A stretch of DNA of 64,000 nucleotides from Chelativorans alearensis. Its GTDB lineage: Bacteria; Pseudomonadota; Alphaproteobacteria; Rhizobiales; Rhizobiaceae. The notes under the pieces are model-generated. The model ran no database searches. It saw only the letters and a program-made list of their open reading frames with translations, and had not been told where the DNA came from. Position numbers and translations under genes: made by a program. Of this stretch, positions 43,955 through 55,088 are shown piece after piece. Location: assembly GCF_010993735.1 (NCBI RefSeq), contig NZ_WQNI01000008.1, forward strand, positions 1-64,000, written 5' to 3'. Each line of letters starts with the position of its first letter. The stretch's first letter is position 1.

Positions 43955-44869
43955 TCAAGGCCACTTCACCACCGGCGGCATGCTGGAGAGGATGGCGTCG
44001 ACGTTGCCGCCGGTTTTCAGGCCGAAGATGGTGCCGCGGTCGTAGAGGAGGTTGAACTCGACGTAGCCGCCGCGGCGCACGAGCTGTTCCTCGCGGTCGG
44101 CCTCGGTCCAGTTGGTGTCGAAGTTCTGGCGCACCAGATAGGGATAGATGACGAGGAAGGCGCGGCCGAGATCCTGGGTGAAGGCGAAGTCGGCGTCCCA
44201 GCCGCCCTTTTCCTCGGGGCTCTTCAGCCAGTCGTAGAAGATGCCGCCGATGCCGCGCGGCTCGTCGCGGTGCGGAAGATGGAAATATTCGTCGCACCAG
44301 CGCTTGAAGCGGTCGTAGTCGGCGATCTGGCCGTGCCGGCCGCAGACGAAGCGCATTGCCTTGTGGAAGGCGACCGTGTCGGGATCTTCCTGGGTGCGGC
44401 GGCGGTCGAGCACCGGGGTAAGGTCGGCGCCGCCGCCGAACCATTGGCGCGTCGTCACCACCATGCGCGTGTTCATGTGCACAGCCGGCACGTTGGGGTT
44501 CTGCGGGTGGGCGATGAGCGAGATGCCGGAGGCCCAGAAGCGCGGATCCTCCTCGGCGCCGGGAATCTGCTGGCGGAATTCGGGCGAGAATTCGCCGTGG
44601 ACGGTGGAGGTGTGCACGCCCACCTTCTCGAACACGCGGCCATGCATGAGCGACATCACGCCACCGCCGCCCGCGCCCTCCTCGCGCTGCCAGGGCGTGC
44701 GCTCGAAGCGGCCGGGCGCGCGGGTCGAGAGAGGGCCGGTGAGCGCGTCCTCAAGTTCCTCGAAAGCGGTGCAGAGGCGGTTGCGCAGGGTCTCGAACCA
44801 GGCCTTCGCCGCCGCCTTCTTGCCCTCGATATCCTCGGGCAGTCCGGCCGGTATGTCGGGTCTTTCCAT
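43955..44869 (-). CDS. hemF: oxygen-dependent coproporphyrinogen III oxidase
   Basis: A 304-residue enzyme of haem biosynthesis that needs molecular oxygen. [26 protein letters not shown], then [33 protein letters not shown], and [26 protein letters not shown] are family blocks. The end [31 protein letters not shown] is intact. GGAGGAGC precedes the ATG at 44869. With petABC nearby, it supports aerobic respiration; the two are not in one operon. Confidence 0.95.
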   Translation of the reverse strand: MERPDIPAGLPEDIEGKKAAAKAWFETLRNRLCTAFEELEDALTGPLSTRAPGRFERTPWQREEGAGGGGVMSLMHGRVFEKVGVHTSTVHGEFSPEFRQQIPGAEEDPRFWASGISLIAHPQNPNVPAVHMNTRMVVTTRQWFGGGADLTPVLDRRRTQEDPDTVAFHKAMRFVCGRHGQIADYDRFKRWCDEYFHLPHRDEPRGIGGIFYDWLKSPEEKGGWDADFAFTQDLGRAFLVIYPYLVRQNFDTNWTEADREEQLVRRGGYVEFNLLYDRGTIFGLKTGGNVDAILSSMPPVVKWP

Positions 44870-44972
44870 GATCGCTCCTCCGGCGTCCGGCGCCGCGCAT
44901 GGCGGACAAAGGACTCGCATTTTCCTCTCGCGATCCCTAATCTCCCTGTCCAACGGGTCAAGGAGTTCTTTC

Positions 44973-45230
44973 GTGCGTGTGCCCGCCAAGCCTCCGCTCG
45001 AGGGCCTGAAGCATGCCCTCGACAAGAAGCGCGCCAACGGCCATCGCCTGCCGCGCGACGGCTTCCTGCGCGAGACCTTCTCGCTGCCGCGGGCCGAGGC
45101 CCGAGCCAAGGCGCGCGAATGGCTGGAACGCTGGCCCAAGCAGGCCTACTGGACCGAGATCGAAAGCTGGTGCGAGCGCCCCGGCGACGTGATCGAATTC
45201 ACCATGCGCCGGCTGCCGAGCGCTGATTAG
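44973..45230 (+). CDS. hypothetical small protein divergent from hemF
   Basis: An 85-residue basic protein: [35 protein letters not shown], then [26 protein letters not shown] at 44973 has AAGGAG 7 bases upstream; the frame is open far upstream only as the shadow of hemF. Conserved in rhizobia by my recollection, function unknown. Confidence 0.65.
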   Translation: MRVPAKPPLEGLKHALDKKRANGHRLPRDGFLRETFSLPRAEARAKAREWLERWPKQAYWTEIESWCERPGDVIEFTMRRLPSAD

Positions 45231-45361
45231 CTTTACAGTTGCGATTTAGCATCGTGCCCCTTCGCGCCCCCTTGACCTCAACCTAAGTTGAGGGTGTAGC
45301 CGGCCATCCTTCGATTGCCGTGAAGGAGAAGCCGCGCGTGCTGGATGATGGCAGAACCACC

Positions 45362-45823
45362 CTACCCCACCTGCCTGCGTGCCTCGCCGCAGGCCATGGC
45401 GACGGCGACGGCGAGATTGAGGCTGCGCGCCTTCTCGTGCATGGGAATGACGAGCCGGTGATCGGCCGCCTCGTGCACCGCCTCCGGCACGCCCGACGAT
45501 TCGCACCCGAAAAGAAGGATGTCGCCCTCGCGGAAGCAGAAGGCCGTGTAGGGCACGGCGGCGGCTGTGGTGAACAAGATGAGCCGCCGTTCCTCCTCGC
45601 GCCGCCAGTGGTCGAAGGCTTCCCAGGAAGTGTGGCGGTTGAGGGAGGCGATCTCCAGATAGTCCATGCCCGCCCGTTTCAGCGCCCGGCTCGACAGGTC
45701 GAAGCCGGCAGGCTCGATCAGGTCCACCGTCAGGCCCAGGCATGCAGCGATGCGCAGGATGGCGCCGGTGTTGCCGGGAATGTCCGGTTGGAAAAGGGCG
45801 ATGCGGATATCATTTCCGTTCAT
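45362..45823 (-). CDS. trmL: tRNA (cytidine(34)-2'-O)-methyltransferase
   Basis: A 153-residue SPOUT methyltransferase that 2'-O-methylates the wobble base of certain tRNA-Leu. IALFQPDIPGNTGAILRIAACLG, ILLFGCESSGVPEAV and IPMHEKARSLNLAVAVAMACGEA include the trefoil-knot SAM site. Length is standard. It is convergent with the small gene at 44973-45230, 131 bp apart. Confidence 0.93.
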   Translation of the reverse strand: MNGNDIRIALFQPDIPGNTGAILRIAACLGLTVDLIEPAGFDLSSRALKRAGMDYLEIASLNRHTSWEAFDHWRREEERRLILFTTAAAVPYTAFCFREGDILLFGCESSGVPEAVHEAADHRLVIPMHEKARSLNLAVAVAMACGEARRQVG

Positions 45824-46118
45824 GGCGTGACCAATTGTAGCCTTCGGGCCACAGTGGCCGGTGAAGGTGATTATATGGCGGCGGAGCCTCTGGCCATCCC
45901 CGGCCTCTTCGGATATAAGGCCGCCGCAACCGACGTAAACTGCTGGAGACAGACATGGATAACCGGATGTTCGTTTCCATCGTCCGTGAACGCCCCTCGC
46001 GCGGGGCCGGGCTCACGGCCTGACGGCGGTTTTCGTTCCGAAGCCTACTTCTCCCCTGTAGAACACGCACGAGCGAATCCGCCGGAACCATTTCCGGAAT
46101 TCCGCAAGGATTCGCTCC

Positions 46119-46400
46119 ATGTCTGCAAAATTTCCCAAAGGGCGCAAAGCGCCCAAAACACCCATCGCCCCCGCCGCGACCGCACTGCCGCCGGACGGTG
46201 CCGGCATGGCTCCTGCCAAGACCCTGTCAGGAGCCTTCTCCGCTGCCCTTGGCGCAAAGGCGCAAAGGGCGCATTCGGGATCAAAGACGCCGCTGGAGAA
46301 AGGCGCCGACCCGAGGCAGCTCGCCGGCAAGGCGGGTGCCCGACCTATCAAGAATTCAAAGCCCGGCGCACCGACCGTGCCGCGCAAGGGGCACCGCTGA
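46119..46400 (+). CDS. hypothetical small basic protein
   Basis: A 93-residue Lys/Pro/Ala-rich, low-complexity protein (MSAKFPKGRKAPKTPIAP onward, ending KPGAPTVPRKGHR). AAGGA lies 9 bases before the ATG. It ends 30 bp before the ABC half-transporter start. It may be a small nucleic-acid-binding or disordered protein, or a false frame; no family recognised. The 45824-46118 interval before it holds no supported gene. Confidence 0.4.
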   Translation: MSAKFPKGRKAPKTPIAPAATALPPDGAGMAPAKTLSGAFSAALGAKAQRAHSGSKTPLEKGADPRQLAGKAGARPIKNSKPGAPTVPRKGHR

Positions 46401-46430
46401 GTGCCCGACGAGGCTATCGAGGATAAAACG

Positions 46431-48281
<1,851 letters not shown>

Positions 48282-48283
48282 CG

Positions 48284-50164
48284 ATGGACGCGGACGAAGA
48301 AGGGCATGGCCTGAACGAGCGCCTGTGGCGGCGCGCCGAAGGGGTGATCGACCCCTTCGGCGACACCGAGCGCGAGGTGCTGCCGACGGATGCGTTCAGG
48401 TTCATCCTCTTCTTCGCCACGCAGGCCAAGTGGCCGTTCGTCCTTCTCCTCGTCATCGGCGGTCTGGCGGGCGTGGTGGACGCAGGGCTTTATTGGGGGC
48501 TGGGCAAGCTGATCGACCTGCTCGATACCTCGACGCCGGCAACCCTTATCGCCGACCATTGGCCGACGCTCCTGGGGCTCGCCTTCCTGGTGCTTTTCGC
48601 GCGCGCCGGCGTCATGCTCGTCAACACGGTGATCGAGGAGCAGGTGATCGCGCCCTCCTTCTATCAGCGGGTGCGCTGGCAGTCTTTCCGCCGGGTGATG
48701 GACCAGCCCTACGAGTTCTACCAGAACGACTTCGCCGGCCGCATCGCCACCAAGATCATGCAGGGCGGCGAGGCGACGGGCGACTTCATCGTCTCGGCGC
48801 TGCAGACCATGTGGAGCTTCTTCACCTTCCTGCTGCTTGCCGGCACCATCCTGACTGCACTCGATCCCATACTGGGGCTGGTGCTCGGGCTATGGTTCGC
48901 GGCCTTCGTGATCGCCGCGCGCTACCTGCTGCCGCCGCTGCGCGAGGCCGGCAGGTGGCGGGCCGACGAGCGCTCGATCCTCAACGGCCGCATGGTCGAC
49001 GCCTTCACCAACATCATGGCCGTCAAGCTCTACGACAGCGGACGGCGCGAGCACGCCTATGTGCGCGACGGCATGGCCCGCCTGCTCAAGGCCGTGCGCA
49101 CCCTGACGCGCGCCATCACCCGGGTGCGCGCCGCCGTCTTCATCCTGAACGGCATCATGATGACGGCGGTCGGCACGCTCGCCGTCATGAGCTGGATGAA
49201 CGGCAACGCCTCGACCGGCGAGATCGCCGCCGCCATGGGCCTCGTCTTCCGGCTCAACCAGATGTCCGGCTACATGATGTTCTCCGTCAACGGGCTCATC
49301 CGCGCCTATGCCACCGTGCAGGACGCCACCGGGGTGATCTCGCGCCGGCCCGCCATCCAGGATGCGCCGGACGCGCGGGCGATCGCGCACGCTGCGGGCG
49401 ATATCCGCTTCGAGAACGTCACCTTCAACTACGGCAGGGAACGCGGCGTTCTGGAAGGGCTGACCCTTCACATCCGCCCGGGCGAGCGCGTCGCCCTTGT
49501 CGGCCCCTCTGGGGCGGGGAAGACGACCATCGTCAACCTGATGCTGCGGCTTTTCGACATCGAGGGCGGCCGCATCCTGCTCGACGGCGAGGACATCCGC
49601 GAGGTCACGCAAGCCTCGCTGCGCGCCCAGTTCGGCGTCGTCAGCCAGGAGCCGATGCTGATGCACCGCTCGATCCGCGACAACATCGCCTACGGCAAGC
49701 CCGGCGCCAGCGAAGCCGAGATCGTGGCCGCTGCCAAGCGGGCCTCGGCGCATGATTTCATCCTTGAGGTTGCCGACCCCAAGGGCCGCACCGGCTACGA
49801 CGCCCATGTGGGCGAGCGCGGGGTGAAGCTTTCGGGCGGGCAGCGCCAGCGCATCGCCATTGCCCGCATGATGCTGAAGAACGCGCCGATCCTCATCCTC
49901 GACGAGGCGACCTCGGCGCTCGATTCGGAGATCGAGGCGGTGATCCAGGAGAACCTTGGACGCCTGATGGAAGGCAAGACCGTGGTCGCCGTCGCCCACC
50001 GCCTCTCCACCATCGCCGCGCTCGACCGCGTGATCGTGCTCAACGAAGGCCGCGTCGTCGAGGAAGGCTCGCACCAGGAGTTGATCGCGCGCGGCGGGCT
50101 TTATGCGCAGCTTTGGAAGCGCCAGTCGGGCGGGTTCCTGGGCGAGAGGCTGGCGGCGGAGTAG
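48284..50164 (+). CDS. ABC half-exporter, second of a pair
   Basis: A 626-residue paralogue of the preceding protein, with GPSGAGKTT, GVVSQEPMLMH, LSGGQRQR, ILDEATSALD and VAHRLST. Both genes share FAGRIATK in the membrane domain. ATG at 48284 (GGAG upstream) lies 2 bp after the stop of the first gene; an in-frame GTG at 48278 overlaps it. The pair probably exports one lipid-like or drug-like substrate; no nearby biosynthesis gene hints at which. Confidence 0.9.
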   Translation: MDADEEGHGLNERLWRRAEGVIDPFGDTEREVLPTDAFRFILFFATQAKWPFVLLLVIGGLAGVVDAGLYWGLGKLIDLLDTSTPATLIADHWPTLLGLAFLVLFARAGVMLVNTVIEEQVIAPSFYQRVRWQSFRRVMDQPYEFYQNDFAGRIATKIMQGGEATGDFIVSALQTMWSFFTFLLLAGTILTALDPILGLVLGLWFAAFVIAARYLLPPLREAGRWRADERSILNGRMVDAFTNIMAVKLYDSGRREHAYVRDGMARLLKAVRTLTRAITRVRAAVFILNGIMMTAVGTLAVMSWMNGNASTGEIAAAMGLVFRLNQMSGYMMFSVNGLIRAYATVQDATGVISRRPAIQDAPDARAIAHAAGDIRFENVTFNYGRERGVLEGLTLHIRPGERVALVGPSGAGKTTIVNLMLRLFDIEGGRILLDGEDIREVTQASLRAQFGVVSQEPMLMHRSIRDNIAYGKPGASEAEIVAAAKRASAHDFILEVADPKGRTGYDAHVGERGVKLSGGQRQRIAIARMMLKNAPILILDEATSALDSEIEAVIQENLGRLMEGKTVVAVAHRLSTIAALDRVIVLNEGRVVEEGSHQELIARGGLYAQLWKRQSGGFLGERLAAE

Positions 50165-50185
50165 GCGATTTTGCCAATTGTGTTC

Positions 50186-50207
50186 TAACGACGTATATAC
50201 GTCGTTA
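50186..50207. promoter_or_regulatory. 22-bp perfect palindrome, TA operator
   Basis: TAACGACGTAT followed directly by its exact reverse complement ATACGTCGTTA, 25 bp before the antitoxin ATG. A contiguous palindrome of this length upstream of a ribbon-helix-helix antitoxin is the expected autoregulatory site. Confidence 0.75.
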
Positions 50208-50232
50208 TTACGCGAACCCTGGAGTGACTGCG

Positions 50233-50523
50233 ATGAAGGAGACCGTCTTCACTTTAAAGCTGGATTCGGAACTCAAGGAGGCGTTTGTCGCAGAAGCTGA
50301 AGCACAAGATCGACCGGCGTCGCAGATCGTGCGGGAACTTATGCGCGGCTATATCGAACGCCAGCGCGAGGAACGGGAATACCGCGCCTTCTTGCAGCGG
50401 AAGGTTGAGATTGCCCGAGCCTCTATAGACGCAGGCAGAAGTCGTTCGAATGGTGAAGTCGAGGCGGACTTTGCCGTCCGCCGGGCTGCGGCGCTTGAAA
50501 AGGCCGAACGGGCCAAGAGGTGA
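50233..50523 (+). CDS. ribbon-helix-helix antitoxin (RelB/ParD-like)
   Basis: A 96-residue protein: FTLKLDSELKEAFVAEAEAQDRPASQIVRELMRGYIERQ is a CopG/ParD-type ribbon-helix-helix, followed by a charged helical tail ending in ALEKAERAKR. ATG at 50233 with GGAG upstream. Overlaps the toxin gene by 4 bp (GTGA), giving coupled translation. A perfect palindrome lies upstream. Confidence 0.9.
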   Translation: MKETVFTLKLDSELKEAFVAEAEAQDRPASQIVRELMRGYIERQREEREYRAFLQRKVEIARASIDAGRSRSNGEVEADFAVRRAAALEKAERAKR

Positions 50524-50816
50524 TCGTTCGCTGGCTACAAGAGGCCGAGCAAGATCGCGTGGACATTTTTTCCTATATTGAAGCTGAAAACCCGGCTGCG
50601 GCTGCGGAGCTTGACGAAAAATTCACCCGTGTTGCGGACCGTCTAGTGGATTTTCCATATATTGGGCGACCCGAGCTTATACCCGGGACGCGTGAGTTTA
50701 TTCCTCACGAGAATTACCGCCTCGTATATGAGGTTCGGGAAAACACCGTCTATATTCTCGCGGTGGTGCATACTTCGCGCCAGTGGCTACCGCCGGCGGA
50801 AGAAGCGCGGCACTGA
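50520..50816 (+). CDS. RelE/ParE family toxin
   Basis: A 98-residue toxin starting with GTG. WLQEAEQDRVDIFSYIEAENPAAAAEL, then PYIGRPELIPGTREFIPHENYRLVYEV and VYILAVVHTSRQW match the RelE/ParE fold; the R-x-F-I-P-H-x-N-Y-R segment is typical of the ParE-like side. Target (gyrase or mRNA) is not decided by sequence. Confidence 0.9.
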   Translation: MIVRWLQEAEQDRVDIFSYIEAENPAAAAELDEKFTRVADRLVDFPYIGRPELIPGTREFIPHENYRLVYEVRENTVYILAVVHTSRQWLPPAEEARH

Positions 50817-50858
50817 CGCTTCTCCGGGAGCAATGCCAAGCTGCGGCGGATATCTCCC

Positions 50859-51044
50859 TCAGCGCCCGCATACGCCCGTCTTGAAAGGCAAATCCGCTAG
50901 CTCCCGCTGGCTCATCGCGGCGATGTCGGGATGCGACAGGGGATCGCGGTGCCATCTCTCCTCATCCGCGTAGTTGTCGATCGCCTGGAACTGCTCCATG
51001 CGGCGGCGAAGGTGGGCGGCAATGCTCAAGAAAAGTTGCATCAT
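50859..51044 (-). CDS. hypothetical small protein divergent from a LysR gene
   Basis: A 61-residue protein: MMQLFLSIAAHLRRRMEQFQAID, then ERWHRDPLSHPDIAAMSQRELADLPF. GGAGG precedes the first ATG at good distance. The RELADL part resembles short DUF1127-type proteins, but without the full motif. Divergent from the LysR-type gene with 92 bp between starts, so it is a candidate target of that regulator. Confidence 0.6.
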   Translation of the reverse strand: MMQLFLSIAAHLRRRMEQFQAIDNYADEERWHRDPLSHPDIAAMSQRELADLPFKTGVCGR

Positions 51045-51136
51045 GGGTTTGTCCTCCAGATTTCATGCGTGGAGAATCCGGCCAAAACACTATGATTTCA
51101 ATGGAGATTGCCTGCAGCTTGCTTTAGAAAGGCTAT

Positions 51137-52036
51137 ATGCAGAACCTGAACCGCGTCCATCTTAACGCGCTGCGCGCCGTCGAGGCGGTGCTGCGGCTCG
51201 GCTCGCTGGCGGCGGCTGCGAGCGAGCTTGGCGTTTCCATCGGCGCGGTGAGCCAACATGTCATCCGCTGCGAGCGTCAGCTCGGCCAGGGCGTCTTCGA
51301 CCGGACCAAGCGCGGGCTGGTGCCAACGGCCTTCGGGCGGCAGATCGCCGGGCGGCTGAACGAAGGCTTCGGCAAGCTTGACGAGGCCGTGGCCGCCGCG
51401 CGGCGGCACGCCGACAACGTGCTGACCATCTCGGTCGCGCCGGTCTTCGCATCGAAGTGGCTGGTACAGCGGCTTGCGGGTTATTCGCGGCAGCACCCTC
51501 AGATGCGGCTCAGGCTCGATGCCTCGGTGGCGCTGGTCAATCTCGACGCTTCCGACATCGACCTGGCGATCCGCGTCGGCGAAGGCGGCTGGCCGGGGGT
51601 GAACGCGGAGTTCGTGCTGGCGCAGGAGGTCTTTCCCGTGTGCGCACCGGCGCTGGCGGAGGGGCTGAAGACGCCGCGCGACCTTATTTCCGCGCCCATC
51701 GTGCGCGACGCCAACTCGACCATAAGCTGGGACGGGTGGCTTGCCCCGTACGGCCTCGCCGAAAAGGACCTTGGCGAGGGCAGCGCCTTCACGGATGCAT
51801 CGCTGGCATTGGATGCGGCGATCGCCGGCCAGGGGGTGATGCTCGCATGGCAGACGCTGGCCCACGACGCGCTGGCCGCGAATTTGCTGGTGCGCCCATT
51901 CGAGGGGCTGGCCGAGACGAAGTTCGGCTATTGGCTGGTGACGTCGAATTCGCGGCCGGAGCCGAAAAAGGTCAAGGACTTCAAGACCTGGCTTCGCCGA
52001 GAGATCGCCGCCACGGCTTCCGCCTATAAAACGTGA
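51137..52036 (+). CDS. LysR family transcriptional regulator (GcvA-like)
   Basis: A 299-residue regulator: winged HTH at 7-66 (LNALRAVEAVLRLGSLAAAASELGVSIGAVSQHVIRCERQLG) and a periplasmic-binding-like effector domain (about 90-295) with VASKWLVQRL-like opening and SDIDLAIRVGEGGWPG, which resembles the GcvA/AmpR side of the family. No ribosome site is obvious for the first ATG. The divergent small gene is its probable target. Confidence 0.88.
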   Translation: MQNLNRVHLNALRAVEAVLRLGSLAAAASELGVSIGAVSQHVIRCERQLGQGVFDRTKRGLVPTAFGRQIAGRLNEGFGKLDEAVAAARRHADNVLTISVAPVFASKWLVQRLAGYSRQHPQMRLRLDASVALVNLDASDIDLAIRVGEGGWPGVNAEFVLAQEVFPVCAPALAEGLKTPRDLISAPIVRDANSTISWDGWLAPYGLAEKDLGEGSAFTDASLALDAAIAGQGVMLAWQTLAHDALAANLLVRPFEGLAETKFGYWLVTSNSRPEPKKVKDFKTWLRREIAATASAYKT

Positions 52037-52127
52037 TCGCCGCGCCCTGTCCGCTCTCGGCCATGCGCCCCATATCGTGCTATATTGTCGGCTTCTGCCA
52101 AAACGCGAAACGAAGGAGGATCGAACG

Positions 52128-52313
52128 ATGAAAGAATTTCATTGCGGATCGCTTGTCCCCGGTTGCGACTGGCACACGAGGCATGAGGAGGAGGCGGAGG
52201 TCATCCGCCGCGCCGTCGAGCATATGCGTGAAGCCCACGGCGAGACGATCATCCGCGAAAGCATGATCGAGGCGATCCGCTCGCGCATTACCCAGGAGAG
52301 GGACGCGGCATAG
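52128..52313 (+). CDS. DUF1059 family small protein
   Basis: A 61-residue protein: FHCGSLVPGCDWHTRHEEEAEVIRRAVEHMREAHGE is the DUF1059 pattern, a small zinc-finger-like motif with two Cys and two His (C6, C13, H16, H33 region). AAGGAGG lies well placed before the ATG at 52128; the longer frame from 52077 lacks one. Function unknown, common in Alphaproteobacteria. Confidence 0.85.
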   Translation: MKEFHCGSLVPGCDWHTRHEEEAEVIRRAVEHMREAHGETIIRESMIEAIRSRITQERDAA

Positions 52314-52321
52314 CCGCCGTA

Positions 52322-52425
52322 TCCTCCCTTTCCTTTTGAAGGGAGGGCTATCGCATATAGATGGAGCTTTTGGTTCGGCTTCGCCGGACCCCCCACCCCC
52401 AATCCCTCCCCACAAGGGGAGGGAG
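52322..52425. repeat. rhizobial-type intergenic GC palindrome, copy 2, with adjacent hairpin
   Basis: CCTCCCTT and AAGGGAGG form a hairpin at about 52323-52346. From 52384, GCCGGACCCCCCAC leads to CCCTCCCC (52404-52411), ACAA, GGGGAGGG (52416-52423), a perfect 8-bp stem. Related to 3358-3425. Lies between convergent DUF1059 and CCA-enzyme genes. Confidence 0.7.
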
Positions 52426-52461
52426 AGCAAGCACGGCCAGTGCGCCCCACCCGTCCCTTCG

Positions 52462-53757
52462 CTAACGCTCCGGTCCACCCTCCCCTTCGGCATGCTCAGA
52501 AGGCAGGCAGCGTGCGGCTTTTTCCAACAGCTCCTTGCGTGTCATCTTGAAGCCGGAATCGATCCAGGCCTGCTCCAGCTTGGCAAGGAGTGCGCCAAGT
52601 TCTTCGCCGGGCGCGTGGCCGGCGGCGACGAGGTCTTTTCCCTTGACCGGCAGGGCCGGCCTTTGCCAGCGCCCGAGAATGTCGAGCAAGCGCTGGAAGC
52701 CGGCGGCTTCGATAAGCGCTTTGTCGTCCTCTGCCGCGCGGGCGCGGGCGTTGGCGAGCGCCAGACGCAGGCGCTTGTCGACGCCTGCGGGACTGCCGCG
52801 GTAGATGAGTTTCGCGAAATCGGCCTCGCTGAGCGCGGGATCGGGTAGAGGCGTCTCTGCCCAGGCGGCAAGGCAAGCCGCCTCGGCTTTCGACAGCCGC
52901 AGCCGCGCGGCAAGCGCCTTAAGGCGCCCGGCGTCGGGCGGCAGGATGGCGGCCAGCCTGAGCAGCGGGTCCGGCGGCCATGAAAGCGCCTGCTCCACGG
53001 CCATCAGCGGGTGGATCGTGTCGATGCCCCATTTCTCGCTTTCCGGCAGCACCATGGTCAGCGCGTTGGTCGTGCGCATCCACAAAAGCGCCCGCGAGGG
53101 ATCGGGGGCGGAAAGCAGCTTTCTCAATTCGCTCCAGACGCGCTCGGCCGAAAGCTGGGAGAGGCCCTCCTTGAGCCGCGCACAGGCCTTCAGGCCCTCG
53201 GCATCCGGCCGGCCGGAGCCGTACCAGGCGAAGAAGCGGAAGAAACGCAGGATGCGCAGGTAGTCCTCGCGGATGCGCGTTTCCGCACTGCCGATGAAGC
53301 GCAACGTGCGTGAATTGAGATCGTCGAGGCCGCCGACGAGGTCGACCACGCGCCCGTCGGCATCGGCGTAAAGCGCATTGATGGTGAAGTCGCGGCGTTC
53401 CGCATCGCTCTTCCAGTCGCGGCCGAAGACGACGCGCGCGCGCCGGCCGTCGGTCTCCACATCGGCACGCAACGTGGTGACTTCGTAGGGCTTTCCCTTG
53501 GCGACGACGGTCACCGTGCCGTGTTCGTAGCCTGTGGGGACGACCTTGAAGCCGGCAGCCTCGGCCCGCCGCGTCGTCTCATCGGGCGGGGTGGTGGTGG
53601 CAACGTCGATGTCGGTCACCGCCTGGCCGAGGAGCGCGTTGCGCACCGCCCCGCCGGCGATCCGCGCCTCCTCGCCGTCCGCGTTGAGAACGGCAAGCAG
53701 CGCCTGCAGGCCCGGTTCGCGCAGCCAGTCGGCGTCGGCGATGGTGGCTGAGGTCAT
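52462..53757 (-). CDS. cca: CCA tRNA nucleotidyltransferase
   Basis: A 431-residue class II nucleotidyltransferase that adds or repairs the tRNA 3' CCA end. Catalytic IAGGAVRNALLGQAVTDIDVAT (33-54), RRDFTINALYAD, DLVGGLDDLNSRTLRFIG and the neck motif RILRFFRFFAWYG are present. Its ATG overlaps the NUDIX gene's stop by 4 bp. The C-terminus ends in a Glu/Gly-rich tail. Confidence 0.95.
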   Translation of the reverse strand: MTSATIADADWLREPGLQALLAVLNADGEEARIAGGAVRNALLGQAVTDIDVATTTPPDETTRRAEAAGFKVVPTGYEHGTVTVVAKGKPYEVTTLRADVETDGRRARVVFGRDWKSDAERRDFTINALYADADGRVVDLVGGLDDLNSRTLRFIGSAETRIREDYLRILRFFRFFAWYGSGRPDAEGLKACARLKEGLSQLSAERVWSELRKLLSAPDPSRALLWMRTTNALTMVLPESEKWGIDTIHPLMAVEQALSWPPDPLLRLAAILPPDAGRLKALAARLRLSKAEAACLAAWAETPLPDPALSEADFAKLIYRGSPAGVDKRLRLALANARARAAEDDKALIEAAGFQRLLDILGRWQRPALPVKGKDLVAAGHAPGEELGALLAKLEQAWIDSGFKMTRKELLEKAARCLPSEHAEGEGGPER

Positions 53758-54395
53758 TGCGCGTAGAGCCTTTCATAGAGCATGTGCAGGATGCCGGCGG
53801 TGACTCCCCATATGAAGCGGTCACCGTAAGGCATTGTATAATAAAAACGTTCCCGCTCCTGCCAGATGCGGCTTTCGCGCCGGTGGTTGGCCGGGTCCAT
53901 GAGGAAGGACAGCGGCACCTCGAACACCGCATCCACCTCGTGCGGGTTGAGGGACAGCCGGAAGCCGGGCTCCACGACCGACAGGATCGGCCGGATGCGA
54001 TAGCCACTGCCGGTCGCGTAGTCGGGCATGCGGCCGACGATTTCGATGCGGGCGGGGTCGAGGCCGATCTCTTCCTGCGCTTCGCGCAGGGCGGCATCCT
54101 CGGGCGAGGCGTCGGTGGGATCGATGCGCCCGCCCGGCAGGGCGATCTGGCCGGAATGGCTGCGCAGATTGGCGGTGCGCTGGGTGAGGATGACAGTGGT
54201 CTCGACGCCGTGATCGACCACCGGAACGAGGACGGCGGCATCATGCAGGCTGTCGCGGATGATGAGGTGCTTCAGGTCCGGGTTGAGGCGATGGTCGCCA
54301 TAGGCATCGGGATCGTGCTCCGGGTCCTGCGCGGCGGCGCGGCGGCGGAATTCTTCCGCCGAAAACAGGTCTTTGGTGTCGGTCAGCAGGGTCAT
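53754..54395 (-). CDS. CoA pyrophosphatase (NUDIX, NudL-like)
   Basis: A 213-residue NUDIX hydrolase. The CoA-type pre-motif LTQRTANLRSHSGQIALPGGRID is followed by the Nudix box GGRIDPTDASPEDAALREAQEEIGL (the REAQEEIG core intact). It splits CoA to 3',5'-ADP and phosphopantetheine. Four-base overlaps with both neighbours place it in the middle of a three-gene operon with the DUF1285 and CCA-enzyme genes. Confidence 0.92.
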   Translation of the reverse strand: MTLLTDTKDLFSAEEFRRRAAAQDPEHDPDAYGDHRLNPDLKHLIIRDSLHDAAVLVPVVDHGVETTVILTQRTANLRSHSGQIALPGGRIDPTDASPEDAALREAQEEIGLDPARIEIVGRMPDYATGSGYRIRPILSVVEPGFRLSLNPHEVDAVFEVPLSFLMDPANHRRESRIWQERERFYYTMPYGDRFIWGVTAGILHMLYERLYAQ

Positions 54396-55030
54396 TCGGA
54401 GAGCGCCTTGAGCTTTTCGGCGGGCATGATGGGGAAGACCGCGCCGCCGGAGCGGACGGCGAACATCGCCCGGCCGTCGATCTCCACCTCCTCGCCCAGC
54501 TCCACGAGCTCGTACATGACGGGACGCGCCACCAGCGCCTCCAGCCGCCCGCGCACGAGGATATAAGGCTTCATGCCGCCCGTACCCTCCTCGTCGACGA
54601 AGCGGATGGGATGGTCCGGGCCTGCCTCCACCACATCACCCACATTTGTGCGGAAGGTGAGAATCTGATTCTCGCCCTTGCCTGTGGCAACCACCTCGAC
54701 GGCGAGGAAGGGCGCGTCCTCGACGCGGATGCCGACTTTTTCCACCGGCGTTACGAGGTAGGTCCTGCCGTCCTCGTCCTTGCGCAGGACGGAGGAGAAA
54801 AGCTGCACCAGGGGCATGCGGCCTATGGGCGTGCCGAGATAGAACCAGGTGCCGTCGGCTTTGATTTCCATGTCGAGGTCGCCGCAGAAGGCCGGATTCC
54901 AACGCTCCACCGGGGCCGCGCCCTTGCCCGCACGCGCCGCCCGCGCGATCAGCGCCGATAGCGCGCCGGCATCGGCGGCCTTGGCGAAGGTGCCTTCGTC
55001 GGCGGAAGTGTGGCGGTGTGCAGGGGCCAT
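54392..55030 (-). CDS. DUF1285 family protein
   Basis: A 212-residue protein. ERWNPAFCGDLDMEIKADGTWFYLGTPIGRMPLVQLFSSVLRKDEDG and YLVTPVEKVGIRVEDAPFLAVEV are DUF1285 signature blocks; the fold is known from structural genomics but has no assigned activity. ATG at 55030 is chosen to match conserved length; an upstream TTG (55105) lies in the repeat. First gene of the operon with the NUDIX and CCA-adding genes. Confidence 0.88.
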   Translation of the reverse strand: MAPAHRHTSADEGTFAKAADAGALSALIARAARAGKGAAPVERWNPAFCGDLDMEIKADGTWFYLGTPIGRMPLVQLFSSVLRKDEDGRTYLVTPVEKVGIRVEDAPFLAVEVVATGKGENQILTFRTNVGDVVEAGPDHPIRFVDEEGTGGMKPYILVRGRLEALVARPVMYELVELGEEVEIDGRAMFAVRSGGAVFPIMPAEKLKALSE

Positions 55031-55088
55031 GGTCACGAAATAGTCACTGTTCTTCGGCTTGTCAGCCTTATGAACTGATTTAAGCTCC

